From NCBI GenBank assembly GCA_963281255.1, contig OY725493.1, forward strand, positions 2,511,857 through 2,575,856: a DNA stretch of 64,000 nt, in the 5' to 3' direction. Below, in pieces: positions 22,871 to 34,572 of this stretch (its first letter is position 1; the number at the start of each line of letters is the position of its first letter). A program made the position numbers and the translations under genes. The DNA comes from Aphrocallistes beatrix (Eukaryota; Porifera; Hexactinellida; Sceptrulophora; Aphrocallistidae). The notes below the pieces were generated by a model. It was not told the DNA's origin, did not search any database, and worked only from the letters and a program-made list of their open reading frames with translations.

Positions 22871-24455
22871 ATGAACCATAAAATTACAGTTGAAGTTGAT
22901 GAAAACGGCATTCCCCTTAAGTATTGCCCTGGAGTTTCATATCCATTACACAGATTTTCATATGATTGTCAACTATCGATAATCGCTCAGTATATTCCGC
23001 TCGGAGTAGACATTAACTGCAGAGACAAGCAAGGGAGGACTCCACTCCATGAGGCATGCTGTATCAGTCATAATACACTGACAACTTTTCAGGATGAATT
23101 GCTTATTGTTAAATTTCTTGTCGAAAACGGAGCTGACGTAATGGCTATAGACCATCTGGGAGAAACGCCGCTCCATTGCGTAGCAAGGCATAGAATCTGC
23201 AGATCGGTTGCTTCATACCTCGTTATTGAAGTGAGTTTTACTTATTTCGATATAAATCACCTTATGCAATTGTATATACTGCTAGTACATATTTTGATAA
23301 TAATTCAAATACACAAGGGAGTTTCGCTTGCTTGCGCTGCGCGACTGACGGACACAAAGTGTCCGCAATCGGCGTCCTTTGGGCGCCTAGGCTCACAATG
23401 ATAAATGATGAGGTAGATAACACCGCTAAATACATCTATCTTACTGTTATAATCGATATCACTCGAAAAATCACAGAATTTGTCAATTTTTTAATGAGTA
23501 AGAGTCATCATTTTGTTATGTCATATCTGAGATATATTAATACACACATTATATTAAAATTTCAGCCTTCTATCACCTAAAACGGCTGAGGTATAGTCGA
23601 AAAACTGAAATTTTTAATTAAAAAATGACGTCATAATTCCATGATGAGTCAACATTTTTGTCTGAAGTCAGAATTTAGTGGAGCCATAGCCAAAAGATTC
23701 CCACATGCCAAAAATCAGCTTTCTGTGCCTGGCAGTTTCTTCAATCAAATATTTTCCAGATGAAAAAAGTTCCTAACAAACCGATGTAAAATGTGTTTGA
23801 CTAAAACGAAAGATTTGTATTAGGATACGGACAGTTCGTTTCAACTTAGCTAATGCGATGATTCTTAAATAGTCGGATTATGGATTAATAAATTTCAATA
23901 TTCTATGATAGCACATATAATAGCCGGGTTATGTTGTAAAACAGAAATTCTTTAATATTAAAAAGGTATTATGACTCATAATTCCTCGATAAGTGAAGCA
24001 AATAATATTCTGCATAAGGAATCTAATTTTTTTAGTGTAAAGTGCCCCTCACTTGTCTTAACGAGTTTGGACAGACTCCTCTAGACGTTGCTAAAGAGTC
24101 AAGCGATTCTATCTTCAGAAGTTTGAGGATAAAACCAGAAGCACTCACTGCGAAAAGCGATTGTTTCGGTTTTTTCCCTGAAGTGTTGCAGTTCTTGCTC
24201 CTCCATACCAACCCATCTCACAAGTCTCTCAGAGAGCTAGCCAAAGAGTGTATCTTGTTTCGATTAAAAGAATATAACAACGAGAAGTTGAACCAACTTA
24301 TTCTTCCAAAACACCTCAAATGCTACCTGGGGGGTAAATCTTTCATTGAGTGGATCAAGCAGCGTGAGTTGGGAGGTCAGACAAAGACCGATCAAACAAG
24401 GTTCGAAGCAGTAGGACAAGAACAAGCAAGATCGAACAAATGTAATTTTATATAA
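22871..24455 (+). CDS. Ankyrin-repeat and SOCS-box protein (ASB family-like), two exons
   Basis: Exon 1 (22871-23230) starts at the first ATG after an in-frame stop and ends at the donor GTGAGT. Exon 2 (24036-24455) follows TTTTTTAG. The join is phase 0 and gives about 259 residues. Exon 1 has two to three ankyrin repeats (GRTPLHEACC, ENGADV, GETPLHCVA). Exon 2 has another (FGQTPLDVA) and a C-terminal SOCS box (SLRELAKECILFRL...LPKHLKCYL). ASB proteins are substrate receptors of Cullin5-Elongin B/C ubiquitin ligases: the ankyrins bind substrate and the SOCS box binds Elongin. AATAAA overlaps the stop (24454-24459). Additional 5' exons cannot be excluded. A frame ending at 22879 overlaps the start and could be a uORF. 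Confidence 0.8.
23320..23765 (+). repeat. R1 dispersed repeat in the ASB intron
   Basis: A copy of the family also found at 12434, 25415, 25668 and 29935. It runs from the GCGCTGCGC...GGCGGACA-like left end to the CTGGCAGTTTCTTCAATCAA right end. It includes one TGACGTCA motif at about 23626. Confidence 0.85.
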
Positions 24456-24459
24456 TAAA

Positions 24460-25410
24460 ATTTCGAACCAGTTATTTGTGAATATTTATTTTGTGAAATA
24501 TTTTTACCTTTAAATATTGATGAGTGACTAATTAACTTAGAATGAACATAATTTAGTTATATATGGATTATATGTGTGTCGATTTTGAGGTTTTTAGTGC
24601 TGTAATATTTTTCCAATAATAGAGATACTAGTTATTATATTTAAACCAGGGATCTTCAACCATATTGATCGAGAGGCAAATTCAGACATGCCCTCATCGA
24701 GAATTCATGAGTCTCACGGATTTTCTGTGAGTTGGCATGTCTGTTGTATGAGATTTGGAATCTCTGCAAAAAAGCATATATAAACCATTGAAACATAATC
24801 TTTACTGGGTTTAATTCAAGTATTTGTTGTTAAAAGAGAAAAAGGACCGCGGTCAATCGTTGGAGGACGAAGGAAACATTTTGTCATTCTTTCGGATTAA
24901 AGTTGGTTGACATTTCGTATATTGAGCCGCATTTGGAAGTTCAGGATATATATACGTGCTGTACCATAATTACAATATTTTTTGCTTTTTAGTGAATGTT
25001 TAAATTAATAAATACGGTTATCATTCATTGAGGACATTTTTTTTAAAACTGTGGTAACCGTTTTACATAAGAAAAATTAGATCAAAATTATTGTTCCATA
25101 GATGGTTAGAATAGCTGTAGATCGATATTTCAGCGTCTTTTGAAATTTTTATGGGGGCAAGCCCCCCAGACCCATTATTTGCTCGCTTCGCTCGCGCAGG
25201 ACCACTGGCTACGTCCTGCATTAACGCTGGTCTTCTCATTCTAGGACGGTTGAATTTAAGTTGGCCCCCTAAATTAAAATCCCATGAGCCGCCACTGCCT
25301 CTCCTGCTTGTAGATTATATGTGATGGGAATAACATTTGTGTCTTCTAGTCAGGCTAGGTGTATAACGAGAACGAGCACACTTGGAAGATTTTGGTCTAG
25401 TTGTAATCAA
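24460..25410. other. Intergenic with worn MITE ends
   Basis: No gene is seen. GAGCCGCCACTG near 25297 looks like a hAT MITE right end, and CTCGCTTCGCTCGCGC near 25182 is a phrase common in degraded repeats. Confidence 0.4.
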
Positions 25411-25414
25411 ACTG

Positions 25415-25665
25415 CCTTCATATGTGAGGTATATTAATATACACATTCTATTAAAATTTCAGCCTTCTATCACCTAAAATGGCTGAGTTATGGTCGAATA
25501 ACTGAAATTTCTAATTATAAAAAAGGTGACAATGACGTCATAATTCCATGATGAGTCGACATTTTCGTCTGAGCTCAGAACTTACTGGAGCCATAGCCAA
25601 AAGACTCCCACATGCAAAAATCAGCTTTCTGCGCCTGGCAGTTTCTTCAATCAATTCATTACAGA
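25415..25665 (+). repeat. R1 repeat, right-half copy
   Basis: Contains TGACGTCA and the conserved CTGGCAGTTTCTTCAATCAA end. The left half is missing. Confidence 0.8.
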
Positions 25666-25667
25666 TA

Positions 25668-26170
25668 TAGATAGATATATAGATATATACAAGCGCGCTT
25701 CGCTTGTTTGCGCTGCGCGGCTGGCGGACACTTTGTGGCCGCCTGGGATCACTTTGCTTAATAATAAGGGGGATAACATCTCTAAATACGTCTGTCTTAC
25801 TGTTAAAATCGATATCACTCGAAAAATGTCGATTTTTAAAATTTTGATGCTTAATGATGACGTCATAACAGGGTGATGAGTCATCATTTTCTGATGATAG
25901 TTTTGCCATATATGAGATATATTAATATACATAATCTATTAAAATTTCAGCCTTCTATCTCCTATAATGGCTGAGTTATGCTCGAATAACTGTATTGCTT
26001 AACTTTTAAAAATGTGCCAATGACGTCATGATTCCATGATGAGTCGACATTTTCGTCTGAGCTCAGAACTTAGTGGAGCCATAGCCAAAAGACTCCCACA
26101 TGCCAAAAATCAGCTTTCTACGCCTGGCAGTTTCTTCAATCAATTCGTTACAGATAGATATATATATATA
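25668..26170 (+). repeat. R1 repeat, full copy between AT microsatellites
   Basis: Flanked by GATATATA-type tracts on both sides. It begins ACAAGCGCGCTTCGCTTG and ends TTCTTCAATCAATTCGTTAC. It holds two CRE-like sites, one exact TGACGTCA at about 25859 and a TGACGTCAT at about 26021. Confidence 0.85.
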
Positions 26171-26174
26171 TATA

Positions 26175-26362
26175 CAGTCGACTCCGCTTAATAGGGCCAC
26201 ATCGGTCAGAGAACATTTTGCCCCGATTAAGCGGAGGACCCTATTAACCGAAAATATTTTGTATTAGCTTCTATGTGTGAGAGCTATTCCGGTCCTGCTA
26301 AAAGTGGCCTGATTAAGCGGCTGACCCGATTAAACAGTGGCCCTATTAAGCGGAGTAGACTG
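26175..26362. mobile_element. Pogo/Tigger-type MITE (188 bp)
   Basis: Terminal repeat CAGTCGACTCCGCTTAATAG against CAGTCTACTCCGCTTAATAG, flanked by TA on both sides. Non-coding. Confidence 0.85.
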
Positions 26363-26372
26363 TATATATATA

Positions 26373-28050
26373 CAGTCGAACCTGCTATAACGGCCACTCT
26401 ATATAACGGTCACCTGTCTATAGCGGTCACCAATGAACAGTCCCGTCCGAAATTCCATAATATTGAACCTGTGTATAGCGGTCACCTGCTCAACGCGGCC
26501 AGCGGCCACCCGTTTGTAGTCCCTTATGGCCCCTAAAACTGTGTATAACGGCCATCACCTGTCTATAACGGCCACTACCTGTCTATAACGGCCACTACCT
26601 GTCTATAACGGCCATCACCTTTTTATGTGTTTATTACAGGACCTGTTACGAACGACAAACAAGTTTCATGTATTTACTTCAAGTAATGGATTTCTAAAAA
26701 CTTATATTTATAGCACTACGTTGATACCTTTTGGGGATTAAGACAATAACCTGTAAAAGCACACTCCCATCCCGTCTGTGAAGGGGCTTTTGGATTGTCT
26801 TTTTTCCTCTTAGCAACACCTACATTACCCATCAATTTACAATTTAGTCCATCGTCTCTCTCATTCAGTATCAATCCGATTGACGGAGAGTTAGGGGACC
26901 ATTCCCCAGATTTGCATGCTTAAAACCGGTTTCCAATTCCCTTTTAAAATAAAAATGGATAAAACCGTACAGAGGATAATTTTCTGATTGTTACAGCATA
27001 ATCTAAATGGCTCTAGTTAGTCTTCTATTAATACGTTCTCACTACAGAGAATATAATCAGGGGCCTTATTCACTAAACTTCTTAAACTTACTTAATTTTT
27101 ATACTTAATTTTTTATAGAGAAAATAATCATAAACTAAGTATTTAATTAAGTATTTGAAAGAGTTGTAATACTTAGTGAAAACTAAATATTAAGTATAAG
27201 TTTAAGTTTAAGAAGTTTAGTGAATAAGGCCCCAGTACTAGTGATTAAATGTCCTAGTGAATTGTTTGATATAAACAAATACAGTGGAACCTGTATATAA
27301 CGGCCACCCAAGGGACTGAACAAAATTGGCCGTTATACACAGGTGGCCGTTATACACAGGTGGTGGCCGTTATAGACAGGTAGTGGCCGTTATATACAGG
27401 TGGTGGCCGTTATATACAGGTAGTGGCCGTTATAGAGAGGTAATGGCCGTTATAGAGAGGTAGTGGCCGCTATAGACAGGTAGCTGCCATGAGATACAAT
27501 GTACTGATAATGAATGAAATAGATTGGAAGAAGCATATAGCTTTCATATACGTATCTGGGTCAAAAACAAACAAATATGCCAGTCATTTCAATATTTGGC
27601 TCTAATCTAAAGTTTAGTCGGCCAATTAATATTTTTTGTAATGAGATACGTACTACAGGCGCTTTAAACCCTGTCTAGAATGAAACATAGTTACTACTTG
27701 TAGTTCCATTACTTGAAGTAATCACATGAAACTTGTTTATCGTTCGTAACAGGTTCTGTAATAAACACACAAAAAGGTGAAAAAGGTGATGGCCGTTATA
27801 GACAGGTGGTGGCCGTTATAGACAGGTAGTTGCCGTTATAGACAGGTGATGGCCGTTATAGACAGGAGTGGCCGTTATACACAGTTTTAGGGTCAGTAAG
27901 GGACTACAAACGGGTGGCCGCTGGCCGCGTTGAGCAGGTGACCGCTATACACAGGTTCAATATTATGGAATTTCGGACGGGACTGTTCATTGGTGACCGC
28001 TATAGACAGGTGACCGTTATATAGAGTGGCCGTTATAGCAGGTTCGACTG
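26373..28050. mobile_element. Palindromic pogo-like element with tandem arrays
   Basis: The ends CAGTCGAACCTGCTATAACG and its complement are flanked by TA. The arms extend about 330 bp (26373-26705 and 27715-28050). Both arms carry tandem ~20-bp units (TAACGGCCACTACCTGTCTA). The interior contains a perfect-ended MITE at 27060-27233 and a further one-sided array starting at 27284 (CAGTGGAACCTGTATATAAC). No transposase is encoded. Confidence 0.85.
27060..27233. mobile_element. Small MITE with GGGGCCTTATTCACTAAAC ends
   Basis: Terminal inverted repeats of about 30 bp read GGGGCCTTATTCACTAAACT on one end and the complement on the other. The target duplication is unclear. The G-rich start is PIF/Harbinger-like. 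Confidence 0.8.
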
Positions 28051-28317
28051 TATATGTATATAGATTTCCTAGAAAGTTGATATATTTCCCAACAAATTGT
28101 TAAATGCGCACAAAAATAAGTCGTTGACATTATAAACAAAGCTTAAAAAATTATAATTTGGAGAAGATCAAATAAATAAGAAAATAATTAAGAAATACTG
28201 GTTGATTAAGTTAATTAAACAAAGCCTAGGAATGCATCAAGGATAGTCTAACTTCAGCATGAATGTACTATTTAATGGCTAACAGAAATAAGTGATAAAT
28301 CCAATTCAGGGTCTGGG

Positions 28318-29052
28318 TTAAATTTCATTAATACCGTCCATAAATTCACTAACTATAGTTTCCTGCTTCTTGATTTCATTTTCCAAATTTTGCAGTTTTT
28401 TAGACATCTCATTAACCTCGTGCTCGAGAGAGGAGCGATTTCGAGCTAGATGGTCATACTCATTGTCTACATCCAGATACTCTTTGTTGATCTCTCTCAG
28501 CTCATCTCTCAGGCTACCTTCGTGCTCACTTAACTCACTTTCGTCCCTCTCCAATTCTCTGATCTCATCCTGATAATCTTCTAACTGAGCACGAGTTCGG
28601 TCAATCCTTCCTTGGTTTTGATCGCATTCAATTTCGCACTTTTCCACCAGTGCAGTTAACACGGACAACCTCCGTTCATGTTCCTCTAAGATTATCTCTG
28701 ACTGAGAAACACTTTCGGTTAACAATTTGGATTTTTCTTCTAGGGTAAGCTTTTGAGTCTCAAGTTCATCCTGGTCTCCTTCCAACTGTTGGATATCATG
28801 ATCCTTTTCTTCCAAACTATTTCTCTTATCAAACATTTCTTGTTTGATAGTTTCTTGCTCAAGTTTCACAGCATTTAACTGTTTTTCAAGCATTGACAAC
28901 TTCGATGAATCAGATGCAACCTCCGATTCGAGCTGGATTATTTGAGTTTCCATTGATTTCTTTTTTTCATCCAATTCAATCAACAGTTCTTTGTTGTGAT
29001 CTAGCTCATCCTTCATAGTGGACAAACGATTCTTAACCTGTAATGATGCCAT
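28318..29052 (-). CDS. Single-exon coiled-coil protein (244 aa), function unknown
   Basis: An uninterrupted frame runs from MASLQVKNRL at 29052 to the stop at 28318. Almost the whole protein is charged heptad sequence rich in E, K, L and Q with no Pro, as in tropomyosin-like or golgin-like rods. I recognise no family signature. Tropomyosin is usually 284 residues and its conserved N-terminus is absent, so I do not call it that. A variant polyadenylation signal ATTAAA lies at 28271-28276 on this strand. The gene follows the GRIP-like gene on the same strand. It could be a complete small protein or the main exon of a larger one. Confidence 0.65.
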   Translation of the reverse strand: MASLQVKNRLSTMKDELDHNKELLIELDEKKKSMETQIIQLESEVASDSSKLSMLEKQLNAVKLEQETIKQEMFDKRNSLEEKDHDIQQLEGDQDELETQKLTLEEKSKLLTESVSQSEIILEEHERRLSVLTALVEKCEIECDQNQGRIDRTRAQLEDYQDEIRELERDESELSEHEGSLRDELREINKEYLDVDNEYDHLARNRSSLEHEVNEMSKKLQNLENEIKKQETIVSEFMDGINEI

Positions 29053-29392
29053 CCTGCTAATTCAGTGAATTATCTAACTCTAAGGTTTGCAAGATTGATT
29101 ATGCGGACTTTTATGTAATTTTATAGTATCCCCCCCTACGAGTGTTGAATATGATTTCAGATATGAATTTTTGTATGGGGAATGTTAAATATTCTGTTAT
29201 GGACCGCGTTATCACTTTACAATTCTCGAAAATTCGGTGAGGTGATCCCAGAGCTACTCTCCTTCCTCCCTACATGAAACCCTGTAATGCAAGCGACCAG
29301 CTACTTATTTTAAATAGTCCTCCTTTTCCCTTAGTGGTTATTCTAAAAAAAGATGGATCTGAATTTTTGAAATTAGAGCCAAAGAAGTGATA

Positions 29393-29648
29393 CAGTACAC
29401 CCTCGCTAATCCGAACACTTCGTTCTTAGAGTCCGAACGCCAAAAAATATAAGATTATTCCCTTCTACTTTTTGACTTGACGTTTATAACCTTCCAACTT
29501 TCAATAAGATTATCAAGTCTCGTTAAAAAGTAATCATAGCGAAATAATAAACTTATCTTCGCGGCATTTCATCATGTTAGAAAACAATTCTAACATGATG
29601 AAATGCCGCGAAAATAAATATCAATTGCATCTCTATATCATGAGTGTA
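29393..29648. mobile_element. Pogo-like MITE with perfect internal hairpin
   Basis: Starts TA-CAGTACACCCTCGCTAAT and ends near GAGTGTAC-TA. At 29561-29612 a 24-bp stem (CGGCATTTCATCATGTTAGA and complement) closes over a 5-base loop with no mismatch. The right terminus is imperfect. Confidence 0.6.
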
Positions 29649-29934
29649 CTACGTACTTTCAAATTTTGAGAAAAATCGGACTGTTACAAGTATCTTACAG
29701 GCATAGGTGCCAAACCTAGGGGGCTCGCCTGATTTGGAAGATGACCCATAGACCACAATGATGAAACACCAAGCGAGTTGGCATCAAACATGCCGTTTTA
29801 AATTTAACGAAATCAAATTTCAACGAGTACAAAACAAATCCACCAGATGAAGGGAAGACTGGTGCTTCTTCAGTTATGTTCACACGATCAAGCCTGGGTA
29901 AGGTTGACCTCAAAGATGCATTGTGTTTTCTATA

Positions 29935-30430
29935 TGACAAGCGCGATTCGCTTGCTTGCGCTGCGCGGCTGGCGGACACTTTGTGTCCGCCAGAGACGCC
30001 CTTCGGGATCCTAGGCTCACATTGATTAATCATAAGGTAGATAACATCTCTAAATAACTTCTGTTTTACTGTTATAATGGATATCACTAGAAAAATCATA
30101 AAACTAGTCAATTTTTGATGCGTAATGATGACGTCATAACAGTGATTAGTCATCATTTTTTGATGAAAGTTTCAGAATTTTTGAGATAAATTAATATACA
30201 CATTCAATTAAAATTTCAGCTTCCTATAATCTAAAATGGCTGAGTTATAGTAAAAAAACTGAAATTCTTAATTATAAAAAGGTGACAATGACGTCATAAT
30301 TCCATGATGAGTCGACATTTTCGTCTGAGGTCAGAACTTAGTGGAGCCATAACCAAAAGACTTCCACATGCCAAAAATCGGCTTTCTGTAACCTGCAGTT
30401 TCTTCAATCAATTCGTTACAGATATAGATA
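29935..30430 (+). repeat. R1 dispersed repeat, full copy
   Basis: Same order of blocks as 25668-26170, with TGACGTCA at about 30128 and 30290. It ends at GATATAGATATAGCTATATA. Confidence 0.85.
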
Positions 30431-30599
30431 TAGCTATATATCATAACGTGGGGGTGGGCAAGAGCGAGCGAAGGTAAAAGGGGCTCGGGGGGCTTGACCC
30501 CAGAAAACTTTTTAAATCTTAGATGCTCAAATATAGATATACAGCTATTGTTGTTACCTAGTGAAAATAAAATCTAGGACTATAGTGGAAGAAAATACA

Positions 30600-31860
30600 T
30601 AATAGAACAACAAACGCCCCTATTGTCAGCGCCAAAATCTTGGATGGTGTTTCTGTTGTCCAGATACTCAAACAAGGTAGCAAAGACTTTTCAAGGATAT
30701 GCAGACTCAGTATTTAAGCCAGAGGTTCTTAACCTGGGGGGCGTGGCATTTGATTTCGAATTTAGCAATTTGATTTTTCAAGTATATAAATCATTAAATT
30801 TTTGACATGGTTAGTACTTACATTTGAAGTTGGTGCCTCGAATATCATCCATAATCTGAATTTAGAATCTGATTTTTAAAAGGACAAATAACCACCTCGT
30901 TATAACCCACTTGGTTATAATGGGACTTCAGTGTGTATGTATATATCCTATAGACAATTTATATCTCCCTAACCGGTATTACAACCCTCCACTAATTCAA
31001 TAATACTTTACTCAATCAGTTAATCAGTTACTCGATTAATCAAAGTAATTAAAATGTGTACTTTTAACAAATATATTTCAAAGTCAAGGGGGCATAATGA
31101 TTTAATGGTTATAAAAGGGGGGACGTAAGGACAAAAAGGTTAAGAACCCTTGATTTAAGCAAGTGTGTATTAGCTCCACTCGAAAATGCTGAAAGAGCAG
31201 ATCTTGTTTGGGATGTATACATACATTCATGATAGCTTGAAAAGCACAACCTGGCAGAAGAGAGGCAAGTCCGAATACAAGTTGCTCCCAACGCATTAAT
31301 TCCCTCAAACTGGAAAGACTCTTACTTGTGGATGAGAACAAAACTGAACTGTTTGAGTTCCAGTCGCAACAAATGATAAGCCTACCAATTGAAGATAAAA
31401 CCATTTATTAACTCATGGAAGTGGTGTTTGTGCAATTTATCTGATGCGAATGTGAGCAACCTGGTCCCATGCTCCCATGAGGAAACAGACACCTGCATCT
31501 TGCTACATGTTGCAGATGCTGTCCAGAAAGGATACAGAAATAATATGTGCGGACTGTTGATGCCGATGCTGTTGTGTTTGCAATTGCCACATTCACTCAG
31601 ATTAAGCCTGATGAGATGTGTGTGGATAGCAGCACTTGGTACATGTCAATTTTAGGTATTTACCTAGCCATGAACTAATCGCTTCGATGGATTCGAGAAT
31701 TTGTGTCACTCTCCCTGTCTTCCATGCATTAACAGGCTGTGATACCTTTACTTCATTTGGGGGGAAGAGGTAAGAAGACGCTACTCGACGAGCTACTCAG
31801 ACTTCACATAACATCGTTAATCAAACGTAACTTCTGTGAGATGCAATTAGACAAAATTAT
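30600..31860 (+). pseudogene. Broken copy of a repetitive animal gene family (CSHEETDT...ILLHVADAV type)
   Basis: Fragments in several plus-strand frames match a protein family I know from many invertebrate genomes as uncharacterised multi-copy proteins. The order is LLSRYSNKVAKTF, then a WKDSLLVDENKTELFEF-like block, PCSHEETDTCILLHVADAV, and a GGRGKKTLLDEL end. Frames shift repeatedly and a hAT MITE (30720-31152) interrupts it. I cannot name the function; the copy number suggests a mobile origin. Confidence 0.55.
30720..31152. mobile_element. hAT-type MITE (433 bp)
   Basis: The ends CAGAGGTTCTTAACC and CAAGGGTTCTTAACC (complement of right end) are flanked by ATTTAAGC at 30712-30719 and 31153-31160, a perfect 8-bp duplication. 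Confidence 0.92.
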
Positions 31861-31869
31861 GACGATTTT

Positions 31870-32990
31870 CTTTGATTTATCATAGAGAAATAAGTAATAA
31901 ACTCTCACTTTATAAATAATGATCTATCATTATGCTAAGAAGTAAATCTAAGATTTTCAGGTTATGATATTATCAGTGAGTTATTGCATTATATACTTGT
32001 GATAAAAATTTCATAAAAAATTCAAAATTTCATCCTTCTATCCCAATAATGGCAAAGTTATGCTGAAAAACTGGAATTTATGATGCTAAAATTTTTATTA
32101 TGATGTCATAATTAATAACCCTAATTTGCATCTGGGATTTTTCTATTTATAGTAACTACCCCAAAATTGTATGGCTTCCCTACTGAAAATAGCTAAAACC
32201 GGAAATGACGCAGCAAAATTCCTTGGCAACGAAGGGTTTTAATCCATGGTGTAATGGTCCTCAGAGGTCATTTCCAAAATGGCTCCTCATCTAAAACATA
32301 CTATATGGTGTGTAGATGTTGTATAAAAATTTTAATGCTTTCATCAAAAATGCACACTACTTTTGTTTAATTAAGGTCATACTAAATCAAAAATCTGTTC
32401 CTACGAACAAAAGGCCCCGAAATTCGGATTCTACGAAAAATGTCACCTTAGGATCTTTTATTTAAGGTTTGCAGAGAGGGGGGCACTTTTCTGTCCACTT
32501 TCAAGAACTCCCATATAGCTTAGTTGGTGCGTCTAGATGTATACTTCAGTATAAAATTAAAAGTAATCACTGCTGCACATACAACATCTTGCACAATTGA
32601 CCCAGAAGGGTAAAAAGTGACCTCCATTGGCAAAGTATTGGCGGTCCGCCAGTCATCGGACTACATTTTGTCCAAATTTTTATACTTTAGAATAAAAATT
32701 TGCAATCAGGGGTAATTCTATACGTAGAATTCGAAAATAAGGGCTAAAACAACGCTTTTTTTAAAGTTATGCCACTTTTTGAATGAGTATGACCCTAACA
32801 GCTATACTAAAATTAAATCTATTAAAACGATTTAATTTCATCATAAAATCAGGAAAGAAATTGTGTGGAATAGTGATTGGAATAGTATTATTTCAATAAA
32901 TAAAGGTGTATCATATGAGACTGGAAGTATAAATAAAACTTATGAATAAAATTGTTCCTTTTACTTAATCAAACTGTACATCATATCTGT
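31870..32990. other. Region 3' of the GRIP-like gene, diverged repeats
   Basis: Sequence around 31980-32110 (TTTCATCCTTCTATCCCAATA, ATGATGTCATAATTAATAAC) is a distant relative of the R1 family. No gene was recognised. Confidence 0.4.
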
Positions 32991-32996
32991 TGACCA

Positions 32997-34572
32997 TTAG
33001 CTGTGGCTGAAGGAGGAGAATGGAGTTCTGGAAACGAGTAGGCTAAGGGAATCTCGCGAGGACTGTAGCAGAGCGAGAGTACCTTCGCAATTGAGATCTT
33101 TCAACGAAACTCCATTTATCTAAAGGGTGTTAAAATATTGTATCAAGTATTCCAAAAATGTTTCTAACATCTCATTTAGAGATGGGGGTGTCCTGGGTGT
33201 CGTCTCGCGCTCCTAGATAATCCCTTGAATTGTACATACATACTACTAGTATGTAGCAATTGGCAAAGTATGTCAAACAAATTGAAGCGTCATCACTATA
33301 ACCTCATTTTGAAATGTTTAACTTTCTCAGCAGTATTCGCGTATGTTTTTAAATAAAATTTAGCATATCTTATATTTTTACAAAAATACCCCAAATTGCA
33401 TAGGATAGTATTAATCCCAGTTCAATCCTGGAATCCCGGAATCCCAGGACTGTAATCGCTACTTGCATGCTGATGCATTTAACAACTCACCGCAATGAGT
33501 TTATCTAGCGGCTTCAGGTCTCCTCTCTCTGCCACACTCCCCGAATCCACATTCTTGACGAACACACCCAGGTTGACTGGGTCGTCCGAGATGGAGAACC
33601 CGTAGCTCTGCTTGGCCAGCTTGTGGAGCTGAATCCGCTTCACTTCCTGGTTCGCGTTCTTCTCAGAGACGCTGGAGTCCGGGGTGAGGTAGTTCCCGCC
33701 GGATATTACGCGGGGAAGTGGCGGAGGCTCCAAACTTTGGTTATTCAACCAGCCGGAGGAAGAGGTCGGCCTTAGAGGATGTGACTGCTGCCGGGTCAGC
33801 TGATCGGTCGGCTGACTGGCCTGCTTCCGGTGGGCGGGGGAGATGGGATTGGCGTTCCTACGAGGTAAGGTGGGAGCAGGATCCTGACCTGGCGACTGCT
33901 CCAGAGGGAGCGAATAAGTCCCCGACTCTTCTGCTTCGTGCACGGGCGGGAACTGACATTCTCTCAGCCCTCCGCCTCTCTCTATGGTGCGAGCCTTGGA
34001 TAGAGCAGTCTTCTTGCCTGCTTCTGAAAGTCCCATAATCTCAAACGAGTCCGGAAGAACCTCCACACTCCTGTGCATCCGGACGGGTTCGCTCGTGCCT
34101 CCCAAGAAGCGCGTGAGGTTGGAGGGCTCGCGTTGGAATCGCTGGTAGCTGCGTACGGAGGGGGCGGGAGATGAGTTATACATGGAGGAGCAGTCACTGT
34201 CAATCGAGCTCCCAGCGTCCATGTGTGTAATGTTCGTGAGGGAGGTGCTCTGCATCTCAATCGATTTCCTGTTGAGGTTGGTGATCGGGGCGACTGAGGT
34301 GTTTGGGAAGTTGGCCAGATTCATTTGTGGGGCTTGGTTAACCGGATAGAGCCTGCTGCGGCCTTTGAGAGCGGCCTCTTGAGCGAGTCGGTACGGGTCC
34401 GAAGGAAGGCTGGAAGCTGAATTCAGAATCGGCTTAGAGAGAGTGGGGGGCGGCCCTGCGGTGTGTCTGGTAGGCTGAGAAGGGAGGTTGCAGTGTTTGA
34501 GTGCCTCCCTTGAGTATTGGAGAGGTGGAGGCAACAAACTATGAGCTTGGCACTCAGGGTTGGGTTGATGAC
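32997..34572 (-). other. GRIP: GRIP linker exon and PDZ7
   Basis: The 1082-bp exon 34572-33491 encodes a Pro/Ser-rich, probably disordered linker of about 310 residues. It then starts PDZ7 (YGFSISDDPVNLGVFVKNV) and ends at LKPLDKLIA before GTGAGT. The last exon (33119-32997) continues INGVSLKDLNCEGTLALL and stops after SFSHS. PDZ7 is cut at a site different from the other domains. Confidence 0.87.

Noticed and set aside
22699-22881. Frame just upstream of and overlapping the ASB-type start
   Set aside because: It starts at a non-ATG codon, has no ankyrin signature, and cannot be joined in phase. At most a uORF.
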